DNA from: Streptomyces griseoluteus
Lineage (GTDB): Bacteria > Actinomycetota > Actinomycetes > Streptomycetales > Streptomycetaceae
Direction: 5' to 3'
Length of the DNA: 64,000 nt
NCBI GenBank assembly: GCA_000717735.1
Contig: JOBE01000029.1
Location: forward strand, 62,001 to 126,000
The notes under the pieces are model-generated. The model searched no databases, was not told the DNA's origin, and worked only from the letters and a program-made list of their open reading frames with translations. A program made the position numbers and the translations under genes. Positions 8,211 to 16,382 of this stretch are shown piece by piece. Within the stretch, counting starts at the first letter, position 1; each line of letters opens with the position of its first letter.

Positions 8211-9530
8211 GTGGTCGTCGTGACGGACTTCGCCGCCGTCGGCGACGCGTACGCCGCGCATTCTCGCAGCGCGCGCGGCCGTCTTCGGCATGACCTCGTC
8301 GCCCGCCGTCTCCTCGCCGAACTCCCGGGCCGCCCCGCGCGGGTCCTGGACGTCGGCTGCGGCAACGGCGAGATGACCCTGCGGCTCGCCGCGGCCGGTC
8401 ACCACGTGACCGCCGTGGACCCGTCGGCCGACATGCTCGCCGCGGCGGCCCGCCGCCTCGACGCCCACCCCGAACTCAGGCCGCTGGTCCGGTTCCGCGA
8501 GGCCGGCATCGCGACGCTCCCCGCTGACGATGGGCCGTACAACGCGGTCTGCTGCCACGGCGTGCTGATGTACCTCGACGACACCGCGGACGCGGTGGCC
8601 CGTCTCGCCCCACTTGTTGCGCAGGGCGGCCTGTTGAGCCTTCTCACGAAGAACCGCGCGGCGATCGGGGTCCGCGAGGCGCTGCGCGGCGACTACGCGG
8701 CGGCGCGCCACCTCATCGAACACGCCGCTGACACGAGCCTCGGTCATCTCGGGCTCCCGACCCGTGGCGACACCGCCGAGGCCCTCGACGGTCTCGCCCG
8801 CGACCACGGCCTCGTTCCGCTGCCGTGGCAGGGCGTTCGCGTCTTCCACGACCATCTCACCGACGCCTGGGCCCCCGGCGAGGAGGAGTACGAGTCCGCG
8901 CTGCGGACGGAGTGGACCGCGTCCTGGCTCAGCCCCTACCGGGACATGGGCCGGCAGGTCCACACCCTGGCGCGCCGCGATCCGGCCGGGCCCGCCGGCC
9001 GCACCAGCGTGAGCGGCGGGGGGCGGCACGCCGTGCCGGTGGACGTGCACCTGATCGCCGTACGCGACGGGGACGACGGACCGGAGGTGTTGCTGTCCCG
9101 GCGGGCCGGTGCCGTGTACGCCGCCGGGCACTGGCACTTTCCGTCCGGTCATGTCGACGGCCCCTTCGAGGACGTCGTCACCGCGCTGGTGCGGGAGAGC
9201 CGGGAGGAGACGGGCCTGGTCGTGGATCCGGACGACGTGCGCGCCGCCGTCACGGTGCACCACCGGTCGCCGGCCGGTGGCGCCCGCGTCGGGTTCTTCT
9301 TCGAGGTGCGCCGCTGGGCCGGGACGCCACAGATCCTGGAGCCGGAGGTGTGCGACGGCATGGAGTGGTTTCCGCTCGACGCCCTGCCGGAGCCGATGGT
9401 GGCCTACTGCCGCGCCGGGCTCGACGCGTACCGGGCCGGTGCGGCGGTCGCGCTGCATTTCCAGGAGCCGGGGGATCCGGTCGGACACGACCCCGCGGTT
9501 CACCGGATCCGTCTCCTTCCCGGACGATGA
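8211..9530 (+). CDS. SAM-dependent methyltransferase fused to a NUDIX hydrolase
   Basis: 439 residues. Residues 30-265 are a class I methyltransferase: SAM motif VLDVGCGNGEM at 45-55, motif HHVTAVDPS, then CCHGVLMYLDD. The layout resembles CmoM/SmtA-like tRNA-modifying or small-molecule methyltransferases. Residues 280-420 are a NUDIX domain with the box GHVDGPFEDVVTALVRESREETGL at about 311-334, carrying the REXXEE core that binds the divalent metal. A single frame joins the two and a Gly-rich linker (GRTSVSGGG) separates them. Fusion of the two is uncommon, and the substrate is not evident. GTG 8211 or GTG 8220 can start it. Confidence 0.88.
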   Translation: MVVVTDFAAVGDAYAAHSRSARGRLRHDLVARRLLAELPGRPARVLDVGCGNGEMTLRLAAAGHHVTAVDPSADMLAAAARRLDAHPELRPLVRFREAGIATLPADDGPYNAVCCHGVLMYLDDTADAVARLAPLVAQGGLLSLLTKNRAAIGVREALRGDYAAARHLIEHAADTSLGHLGLPTRGDTAEALDGLARDHGLVPLPWQGVRVFHDHLTDAWAPGEEEYESALRTEWTASWLSPYRDMGRQVHTLARRDPAGPAGRTSVSGGGRHAVPVDVHLIAVRDGDDGPEVLLSRRAGAVYAAGHWHFPSGHVDGPFEDVVTALVRESREETGLVVDPDDVRAAVTVHHRSPAGGARVGFFFEVRRWAGTPQILEPEVCDGMEWFPLDALPEPMVAYCRAGLDAYRAGAAVALHFQEPGDPVGHDPAVHRIRLLPGR

Positions 9531-9549
9531 CCCCACCGATCGCCCTGGC

Positions 9550-9569
9550 GGTGACGGCGCGCCGTCACC
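9550..9569. terminator. Palindrome between convergent genes, possible bidirectional terminator
   Basis: GGTGACGGCGCGCCGTCACC is a perfect 20-bp palindrome located where the methyltransferase-NUDIX gene and the minus-strand lipoprotein gene converge. It overlaps the last codons of the latter. There is no T-tract, which is usual in high-GC actinobacteria. Confidence 0.5.
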
Positions 9570-10554
9570 TCCCGGCGGACGACCAGGTGTCGAGCAGCCC
9601 GGCGAGGGCCTTGCGCGCCCGGGCGGCCTTGTCGCCGTCACCTCTCGCGGCCGGGGCGAGTTCGACGTGGAGGAACGTGGTTCCGGCGCGCTGCGCGGCC
9701 TGGCCCTGGACGTTGGTGGTTCCCTCCAGCGGGCACCGGTCGGCCCATCCCCTGCAGACGCGCAGGTCACGTCCCGCCATGAGGTCGGCCAGTGTCGCGG
9801 CCTCCGCGGGTGCCGTCTGCGCGGAGCCGGTGGAGAGGATGGCGTCGTAGGGGCGGTCGGGGGTCTTCGCGAAGCCGTGCAGCTGTACTGCCGGCACGCC
9901 GCGCTTCTGCAGTTCCGTGACGATCACGTGGAACGCGCTGTCGGTGCGGTGGGCGACGTCCGCCGCGTCCCCTCGGCCCGCGGTGCGATGCGCGCCGGCG
10001 AGGACGAGCGCGCCGCCCGCCGTGTTCTCCAGGAGCCGGACGCCGAGGGATTCGGTGGCGCGGTCGGCGACCGGGTGCGGCACCTGCACGTTCCACCGGA
10101 CGACGGCGTCGGCGTTGACGTACAGCCGGCCCCATCGCTCCTCGGGGCCCGGCCCGCGGGCGGCGACCTCGCGGTAGCGCCGCCCGGACGCGGTGTCCGT
10201 GATCGTGGTCAGCCGGAAGCCGGCGCGGGTGAGCTGTTCGTCGGCCTGTTCGAGGTCGCCGTCGAGGAGGTGCCCCACGCCGCGGGCGAGCCGGTCCCGC
10301 TGCTCTTCGCCCGGGGGCGTGTACGGATCGCGGGCCTCGGCCTGCTCGGCGTACCCGAGGATCCGGTCGTCGAGATCCACCAGCTCACGGCCGTGCGGAC
10401 GCTCCGCTGCCCCTTCGTCGCTCGGCGTGGCCTGACACCCAATCAGAACAGGAACGATCACGGCAAGGGCGAGAAGGTAAAGAAAAAGTGATGATCTCGT
10501 AACGCCCTGCGGATAGTTGATCTTGGGGCGCGTGTGAAGATCGGCCGGTGACAT
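9565..10554 (-). CDS. Secreted lipoprotein of unknown function
   Basis: 329 residues from ATG 10554, preceded by a GGGGAGAG ribosome site. The signal peptide SSLFLYLLALAVIVPVLIGC ends in a lipobox (LIGC). The mature part is soluble, with three later Cys residues (one in CRGW, one in RCPLE) and no motif I can assign. Middle sequence (LVLAGAHRTAGRGDAADVAH, then DSAFHVIVTELQKRGVPAVQLHGFAKTPDRPYDAILSTG) reads like a conserved fold. Homologous passages occur in bacterial N-acetylmuramoyl-type or zinc-peptidase-like secreted proteins, but I cannot confirm that. It is divergent from capA, and the two starts overlap by seven bases. Confidence 0.75.
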   Translation of the reverse strand: MSPADLHTRPKINYPQGVTRSSLFLYLLALAVIVPVLIGCQATPSDEGAAERPHGRELVDLDDRILGYAEQAEARDPYTPPGEEQRDRLARGVGHLLDGDLEQADEQLTRAGFRLTTITDTASGRRYREVAARGPGPEERWGRLYVNADAVVRWNVQVPHPVADRATESLGVRLLENTAGGALVLAGAHRTAGRGDAADVAHRTDSAFHVIVTELQKRGVPAVQLHGFAKTPDRPYDAILSTGSAQTAPAEAATLADLMAGRDLRVCRGWADRCPLEGTTNVQGQAAQRAGTTFLHVELAPAARGDGDKAARARKALAGLLDTWSSAGR

Positions 10555-11750
10555 TCTGCGATTCTCTCCCCATCGGCCGTGCACTGGCAGTGACGGCGGC
10601 TCTTGCCGTGCTCGTCACCGGCTGTGCGTCGACCCCGACGGAGTCGCGGACCAAGCCGGGCGGGCGGACGTTCACCGTCGCCGCCGCCGGAGACGTTCTC
10701 ATCCATCCCGAGCTGGTCGAGCAGGCCGCCGAGGACGCGGAGCGGTCGGGCAAGGGTAGCGCCGGACTGGACTTCGGCCCGCTGATGGCCGGCGTGCGGC
10801 CGGTGATCAGCAGGGCCGACCTGGCCGTCTGCCACATGGAGACGCCCGTGGGGACGCCCCGCGGGCCCTTCCAGGGATACCCGGAGTTCCTGGTGCCGCC
10901 GCAGATCCTCACCGCGTTGAAGGACGTGGGCTACGACACCTGCTCGACCGCCTCGAACCACACCTACGACCACGGCCTGAAGGCCGTCCGGCGCACCCTG
11001 GACACCATGGACCGGGTGGGGCTCGGTCACGCCGGCTCCGCGCGCACTCCCGAGGAAGCGGAGAAGATCAACATCCGCGACGTCAAGGGGGTCAAGGTCG
11101 CGCACCTCTCCTACTCGTGGGAGTCCTTCCTGAATCCCACGCCCCAGAAGGAGCGCTGGGCGTTCAACCGGGTCGGCACGGACGAGATCAAGAAGGCCGA
11201 GGCCAGGGCTCGCGAGCAGGGCGCCGAGGTGGTGATCCTCTCGGTCCACTGGGGCCTCGAGCACTACAACGAGCCGAGCCTGCCGCAGCTGCAGCTGGCC
11301 GAGCGGATCACCGGGGAGACCGGGATCGACCTCGTCATCGGTCACCACGCGCACGTGGTGCAGCCGATCCAGAAGCTGAACGGCACCTGGGTCGCCTTCG
11401 GCCTGGGCAACCAGGTGGCCCGGCACTCCTCGCCCTCGGGGCTCACCGAGGAGGGGGCGCTCGGCTGGTTCGAGTTCCGGGAGACGGAATCCGGGTGGGC
11501 GGTCGACGCCCGCTACCGCACCACGCTGGTGGACATCCCCCCGGAGGTCGAACCCGGGGAGGAGCCGCCCGCGGGCGCCGTCGAGGACCACCGGCTCGTC
11601 GACGTGAGGCGGGTGCTCGACGAACCGGGCGATCTGCCCGAGGAGCGGCTCGCCCGCTACCGCCTCGCCGAGGAGCGGACTCGCGGGTTCCTCTTCAATC
11701 GGGGAGCGCCGGGGGGCGACGGCCTGGCCGAGCTCTCCCTGAAGGACTGA
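10548..11750 (+). CDS. pgsA: CapA/PgsA family poly-gamma-glutamate synthesis protein, lipoprotein
   Basis: 400 residues. A lipoprotein signal ends at VTGC (Cys26). The PGA_cap domain then runs with FTVAAAGDVLIHPEL (the metallophosphoesterase-like GDV motif), ADLAVCHMETPV, CSTASNHTYDHGL, VVILSVHWGLEHYNEP and VIGHHAHVVQPI. In Bacillus, PgsA/CapA takes part in polymerisation and export of poly-gamma-glutamate at the membrane. Here it heads an operon with PgsB, PgsC and an NlpC/P60 hydrolase; only the HAMP gene separates it from them. The start is GTG 10548, weakly supported by GAAGATCGG. Confidence 0.92.
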   Translation: MTFCDSLPIGRALAVTAALAVLVTGCASTPTESRTKPGGRTFTVAAAGDVLIHPELVEQAAEDAERSGKGSAGLDFGPLMAGVRPVISRADLAVCHMETPVGTPRGPFQGYPEFLVPPQILTALKDVGYDTCSTASNHTYDHGLKAVRRTLDTMDRVGLGHAGSARTPEEAEKINIRDVKGVKVAHLSYSWESFLNPTPQKERWAFNRVGTDEIKKAEARAREQGAEVVILSVHWGLEHYNEPSLPQLQLAERITGETGIDLVIGHHAHVVQPIQKLNGTWVAFGLGNQVARHSSPSGLTEEGALGWFEFRETESGWAVDARYRTTLVDIPPEVEPGEEPPAGAVEDHRLVDVRRVLDEPGDLPEERLARYRLAEERTRGFLFNRGAPGGDGLAELSLKD

Positions 11751-11857
11751 GCCGGTACCGAGCCCGTTTCATGCGTTCGTGGGCCCCGGGGGTCCCGGAG
11801 CACGCCTCAGTGACGGTCCCCCGTGCGCGGCGCCGTAGGAATCAGGAAAGAGCAGCA

Positions 11858-14176
11858 GTGACATCGAGCAAGGCCGCCAGTGCCGCGTACTCCGTGCGCG
11901 GAGGGCGGCGACGCAGCCGCCGGCGCGCGGACATGCCGCTCCTCGGCGGCATCCGTCCGCCCATCGCGGTCCTGTGCGTGCTGATCCTCGCCCTGGCCGG
12001 GCTGACGGCCAAGGTGCTCGGTCCCGGCAAGGAGGCGGTGGCGCCGAAGGCGGTGCTCTCCTCGCAGCAGCACTTCGCGGAGGACGGCGCCATCGCCCTG
12101 CGCGCCTCGATCGACGAGCGGGTCACGGACCTGGAGCGCACCACGGCTGCGCTGAGCGCGGGCCGTCCGGTGAAGGCCGAGCGGATCCTGTCGGACCTGG
12201 GACGGACGTACCAGAAGTGGACCGGCACCACCGTCCTGGACCTGGAGAGCGGGGATGTGCTCGCCGCGCGAGGAGAAACGATTCCTCTCGCCTGGCTGGA
12301 CGAGGACGTCCTCACCGGTGACCACGCTCTGACGCCCCGCATGGTGCGGCTTGAGGCCGGCGACGTACGCCTGATGACGATGGCCGTCCTGGACTGGAAG
12401 GACCGGCCGCAGCAGCTCCTGATCGCGTCGAGCAGCCTGTCGGTCCCCGCCATCAACCTCGGCCCGTTCCGCAGCATGGCCGTCGTCGCCGAGAACGGCG
12501 AAGTCCTCGCCACGGCCGGCTTCGAGCAGGCCGAAGCGCTCAACTCCGACCAGGAGCGCCAGGAGCTGGCGTTCCTCCGCAAGCAGATGAGCCGGCTGGC
12601 CGACCAGGCCGCCGTGCGGACCGAGCAGCATCCCGTCCGCGCCAAGGAACCCGGCTCCCGGGGCTACCCCGGCGTCAGCGGCAGCCTCGTCGGCGGCGAG
12701 TACAGCGGCCGCGTGGCCACCGCCGGATACGCCTCGCTCTCCTCCGCCGACCCCGAGGAGAAGCGGAGTCCGGCCGCCGGACTCGGACTGACGGTCGTGG
12801 CCCTGATGCCCGTGGTGCAGCAGCAGGCCACCGACCAGGGGCGCGAGCTCTTCGGTCTCGCGGCGGCCGGTGTCCTCGTCCTGCTCGGGCTGCTCGCGGC
12901 GACCGTCCTGTGGGCCACCGTCCAGCGGCCGCTGCTGCGGCTCTTCCTGGAATCGCGCCGCCTCGCCCGAGGCGATCTCACCCGGCCCGTCACCGTGCCC
13001 CGCTGGGGCGAGGCCGCCCGGATCGGCGCCGCCCTCGAACGCCTGCGCGGGCAGCTCGGCGGCGAGCCCACGGTCTCCGGCGACGCTCCGCGCCGGAGGA
13101 TCCGGGTCGGCGGCCGCGGTCCGCTCGTGCTGACGGCCGGTCTGCTGCTGGTGTGGTGCGTGCCCGTCGGCCTTCTCCTCAACCGTACGGACGGGTCGGT
13201 GAGCGTGCCGACCACCATGGTCAACGACCAGCGGGACCGTACCGACCTCATCACCGACCGGCTGCGCAGGGCGCTCAACGAGGCGCAGGCCGACCTCGTC
13301 TCCACGTCCCGCCTGATCGGTGCGGAGGACGGGGACGCGGCCGGCCCCCTGCTGGAGGACACCCTGGCCAAACACCCCCGCTACCAGGCCCTCTACGTCG
13401 TCGACGCGGACGGCCGGGTCACCGCCCGCGCGGGCGGCGACCCCCACGCCTGGGCCCGCGGCGAGGACCTGCCGCTGGTCCGGGTGTCAGGGCACGGCGG
13501 CAAGGAGCCGGTCGTCCAGGCCGGCTCTCCCGTACCGGAGGGCGAGGGCAGCACCCTGGTCGGCGAGATCCGGGTGGAGTTCCTCAACTCCCTGCTTGCC
13601 CGGCCCGGCCTCGGCGAGGTCCGCGTCGTGGACTCCGCGGGCCGGACCATCGCCGCCAGCGACGGATTCCTGGCCTTCGAGAGGCTGCCCCGCGAGAGCC
13701 TGACCGACCTCGTCAGGGCCGCCGGCGTACGCGTCGGCGCGGGCCCCGTCGAGAACGGCCTGCTCATCCGCGAGGGCAGCGGTGTCACCGTCGCCGCGGC
13801 GGCCCCGTTCTCCGGCGGCGGCGTCACCGCCGACATCGGCTGGACCGTCGTCAGCTGGCAGGACGCCGAGCGCTTCCAGATCGCCCCGTACGAGCGCGAG
13901 GACCGCAGCGTGCTCGCCGGGATGCTCGGGCTCGCCGCCATCATCTTCTGCCTCGGCTGGGTCTACCTGGTGGTCGTGCGGCCACTGCGGGCCCTCGCCA
14001 CCGGTGCCGAGAAGCTCGCGGACGGCGACCTCAAGACCGTGCTGTACCCCCGTTACCAGGACGAGGTGGGCGCCGTCGTCCGCAGCCTCGAACTGCTGCG
14101 CCAGCAGGCGCAGGCTCACAGACACAACCAGGCGCGCCGGTCCGCGGAGCCGCGGCCGCACGTCGGCGGAAGGTGA
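11858..14176 (+). CDS. Membrane sensor with two extracellular domains and two HAMP domains
   Basis: 772 residues from the GTG at 11858, which follows AGGAAAG. There are four TM segments, near 34-52, 331-353, 421-440 and 684-707. Each TM pair brackets an extracellular domain of about 240-280 residues with Cache-like features (ERVTDLERTTAALSAG; YQALYVVDADGRVTARAGG). Each is followed by a HAMP-like linker: LRLFLESRRLARGDLTRPVTVPRWGE, and PLRALATGAEKLADGDLKTVLYPRYQDEVGAV. No kinase, cyclase or methyl-accepting domain follows, so there is no output module. It probably acts by contact with the PGA machinery rather than as a signalling enzyme (inference). The stop overlaps the PgsB ribosome site. 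Confidence 0.85.
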   Translation: MTSSKAASAAYSVRGGRRRSRRRADMPLLGGIRPPIAVLCVLILALAGLTAKVLGPGKEAVAPKAVLSSQQHFAEDGAIALRASIDERVTDLERTTAALSAGRPVKAERILSDLGRTYQKWTGTTVLDLESGDVLAARGETIPLAWLDEDVLTGDHALTPRMVRLEAGDVRLMTMAVLDWKDRPQQLLIASSSLSVPAINLGPFRSMAVVAENGEVLATAGFEQAEALNSDQERQELAFLRKQMSRLADQAAVRTEQHPVRAKEPGSRGYPGVSGSLVGGEYSGRVATAGYASLSSADPEEKRSPAAGLGLTVVALMPVVQQQATDQGRELFGLAAAGVLVLLGLLAATVLWATVQRPLLRLFLESRRLARGDLTRPVTVPRWGEAARIGAALERLRGQLGGEPTVSGDAPRRRIRVGGRGPLVLTAGLLLVWCVPVGLLLNRTDGSVSVPTTMVNDQRDRTDLITDRLRRALNEAQADLVSTSRLIGAEDGDAAGPLLEDTLAKHPRYQALYVVDADGRVTARAGGDPHAWARGEDLPLVRVSGHGGKEPVVQAGSPVPEGEGSTLVGEIRVEFLNSLLARPGLGEVRVVDSAGRTIAASDGFLAFERLPRESLTDLVRAAGVRVGAGPVENGLLIREGSGVTVAAAAPFSGGGVTADIGWTVVSWQDAERFQIAPYEREDRSVLAGMLGLAAIIFCLGWVYLVVVRPLRALATGAEKLADGDLKTVLYPRYQDEVGAVVRSLELLRQQAQAHRHNQARRSAEPRPHVGGR

Positions 14177-14183
14177 CAAGGCC

Positions 14184-15821
14184 GTGCTCTACCTCTACTT
14201 CGTCCTGCTGATCGGCGGGGTGTTCCTGCTGGTCGCGGGCATCGTGGAACAGCGCAGGCACTACGCCGCCCTCCACACCGTCCCCACCCGGGTGCTCGTC
14301 AACGGCATCCGGGGCAAGTCCTCCATCACCCGGCTGTGCGCGGGAGCCCTGCGCGGCGGCGGTCTCGTCACCGTCGCCAAGACGACGGGCACGGCGGCGC
14401 GCTTCATCCATCCCGACGCGACCGAGGAGCCGGTCTACCGCAAGTTCGGCATCGCCAACGTGGTGGAGCAGATCGCCATCGTGCGGCGGGCCGCCGCGTA
14501 CCGGCCCCACGCGCTCGTCATCGAGTGCATGGCCGTGATGCCCGCGCTGCAGGAGGTGAACCAGAGCAAGCTGATCCGCTCCACCATCGGCGTCCTGTGC
14601 AACGTCCGCGAGGACCACCTCGCCGAGATGGGCCCGACCCTGGACGACGTGGCCCGGTCGCTGTGCCGCTCGATGCCCGAGAACGGCATCTGTGTCACGG
14701 CGGAGAAGGAGCGGTTCCACATCCTCCAGGAGGAGGCGGACGCGCGGAACTGCCGGCTCGTGTACGCGGACCCCGAAACGGTCACCGACGACGAGCTGCG
14801 CGGCTTCAGCTGGTTCACCTTCAAGGAGAACGTCGCCATCGCCCTGACCGTGGCGGAGCTGGTCGGCGTCGAGCGGCAGGTCGCCCTCCAGGGCATGTAC
14901 GACGCGCCGCCGGACCCCGGTGTCCTCTCCGTGGAACGCTATGTGGCGCCCGGGAACAGGCGCCTCGCCTTCGCGAACGTCTTCGCCGCGAACGACCCCG
15001 AGTCGACGCTGATGAACGTCAACCAGCTGCTCGACCTCGGCGCCGTCAGCCGTCCGCTGAACGTCGTGATCAACTGCCGGCCCGACCGCGTCGAACGCAA
15101 CGGGCAGATGGGCGAGATCATCCCCGACCTGCGGCCCGACAACGTCTTCGTCATCGGACACCCGGCGAAGAGCGCCATCGACGCCATTCCCGCGCCCTGG
15201 CGGGACCGGGCGGTCGACCTGGGCGGCGAGCGGCGCGCGGCCGACGAGTTCATGCCGGCCATGCTCGACCGGATGCCCGACGGCTCGTCGCTCGTGGCCA
15301 TCGGCAACATCCACGGCCAGGGCGAGGAGCTGCTCGAGTACCTCGCCGAACTCCCGGCGGACGAGAGCGGAGCCGAGACGGGGGCGGCAGGCGGGCCCGT
15401 GGCCGTAGCCGGGGACGTGCCCGTAGCCGGAGGCGTACCCGTGACCGGGGGCGTACCCGTAGCCGGGGGCCTGCCCGTGACCGGAGGCGTACCCGTAGCC
15501 GGAGGCGAGCCCGTGACCGGAGGCGTACCCGTAGCCGGGGGCGAGCCCGCGGCCGGGGCCGAGGGTGGAGACGGGACCGGATCCGGGACCGATCCCGTCG
15601 CGGCCTTCCCCGTGCCCCCGCAGCGGATGCATCTGGACCCGTACGCCTCGTATCCCGTGGCCTACGAGGAGCGGTACCAGGTCGCCCAGACCCAGGAGAT
15701 CCCCCTCGTACGGATCCCCGCCCAGGCCGCCGGCACACCTCCCCCGCCCGGCAGCCAGGAGTCCTTCGGCTGGTTCCGGCAGCCGGCCCAGGAGGGCGCC
15801 CCGCGGACTCCGCCCGCCTGA
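14184..15821 (+). CDS. pgsB: PgsB/CapB-type poly-gamma-glutamate synthetase with disordered C-terminal tail
   Basis: 545 residues. An N-terminal TM (YLYFVLLIGGVFLLVAGI) is followed by the Mur-ligase-like P-loop NGIRGKSSITRL at 40-51, then KTTGTAARFIHPD, ECMAVMPALQEVNQ, REDHLAEMGPT, NVFAANDPEST and INCRPDRVERNGQM. The enzyme ligates glutamates through gamma-carboxyl phosphate using ATP at the inner membrane. The family is usually about 390-400 residues. Here residues after about 385 are an added tail with PVAGGV-type hexapeptides and a Pro-rich end. The start is GTG 14184 with GGAAGG upstream. Next genes: PgsC and an NlpC/P60 hydrolase. Confidence 0.93.
   Translation: MLYLYFVLLIGGVFLLVAGIVEQRRHYAALHTVPTRVLVNGIRGKSSITRLCAGALRGGGLVTVAKTTGTAARFIHPDATEEPVYRKFGIANVVEQIAIVRRAAAYRPHALVIECMAVMPALQEVNQSKLIRSTIGVLCNVREDHLAEMGPTLDDVARSLCRSMPENGICVTAEKERFHILQEEADARNCRLVYADPETVTDDELRGFSWFTFKENVAIALTVAELVGVERQVALQGMYDAPPDPGVLSVERYVAPGNRRLAFANVFAANDPESTLMNVNQLLDLGAVSRPLNVVINCRPDRVERNGQMGEIIPDLRPDNVFVIGHPAKSAIDAIPAPWRDRAVDLGGERRAADEFMPAMLDRMPDGSSLVAIGNIHGQGEELLEYLAELPADESGAETGAAGGPVAVAGDVPVAGGVPVTGGVPVAGGLPVTGGVPVAGGEPVTGGVPVAGGEPAAGAEGGDGTGSGTDPVAAFPVPPQRMHLDPYASYPVAYEERYQVAQTQEIPLVRIPAQAAGTPPPPGSQESFGWFRQPAQEGAPRTPPA
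15395..15560. repeat. 18-bp tandem repeat encoding PV-(A/T)-GG-(V/L/E) hexapeptides
   Basis: About nine degenerate copies of CCCGTAGCCGGGGGCGTA (variants with GTGACCGGAGGC) lie in frame inside the C-terminal extension of PgsB, alternating VAGG and VTGG forms. The alternation itself has a 36-bp period over part of the array. It is an intrinsically disordered, slippage-prone linker. Confidence 0.88.
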
Positions 15822-15883
15822 CCCCGCAGGCCGCTGCCGACCGTCCCGCCCTCACCACCCCGTACACGCGCCCGGAGCCCCCG

Positions 15884-16366
15884 TTGACCACCGCCGCCCT
15901 GACCCCCGAGATGGCCGCCCTGGGCATCGCCATCGGCCTGTTCTTCTCCCTGCTGTGCTACCTCACCACCAACCTCTCACCAGGCGGGATGATCACACCG
16001 GGCTGGCTCGCCCTCACCCTCATCGAGGACCTGCAGCGGGCGGCCATGGTCGTCGGCGTCACCGCCCTCACCTACGCGGGCACCAAGGTGATGCAGCGGC
16101 TCGTGATCCTCTACGGCAAGCGGCTCTTCGCCGCGGTGGTCCTCCTCGGGGTACTGCTCCAGGCCACGGTGATGATCGTGCTCTCGCTGGAGTTCCCGCT
16201 GCTGTACGGCAACCAGACCCTCGGCTTCATCGTCCCCGGCCTGATCGCCTACCAGCTGGTCCGCCAGCCCAAGGGGCCCACCCTGCTGGCCACGGCCTCG
16301 GTGTCGCTCCTGGCCTACATCGTCGTCGCCGCCGGCCTGCTGCTCGGCGTCATGCCCGCCGTCTGA
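15884..16366 (+). CDS. pgsC: PgsC/CapC-type membrane subunit of the poly-gamma-glutamate synthase
   Basis: 160 residues from a TTG at 15884, six bases after GGAG; ATG 15911 is the alternative. It has about four or five TM helices. Signatures of CapC are FFSLLCYLTTNLSPGGMITPGWLAL near residue 20-45, then LYGNQTLGFIVPGLIAY near 110. It partners PgsB in the membrane complex that makes and exports gamma-polyglutamate. It lies in the operon 62 bases after pgsB and 16 bases before the NlpC/P60 gene. Confidence 0.9.
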   Translation: MTTAALTPEMAALGIAIGLFFSLLCYLTTNLSPGGMITPGWLALTLIEDLQRAAMVVGVTALTYAGTKVMQRLVILYGKRLFAAVVLLGVLLQATVMIVLSLEFPLLYGNQTLGFIVPGLIAYQLVRQPKGPTLLATASVSLLAYIVVAAGLLLGVMPAV

Positions 16367-16382
16367 GAATCGAGGAACAACC

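Noticed and set aside
15395..15560. CRISPR-like array
   Set aside because: The 18-bp units are contiguous, in frame with PgsB and have no spacers.
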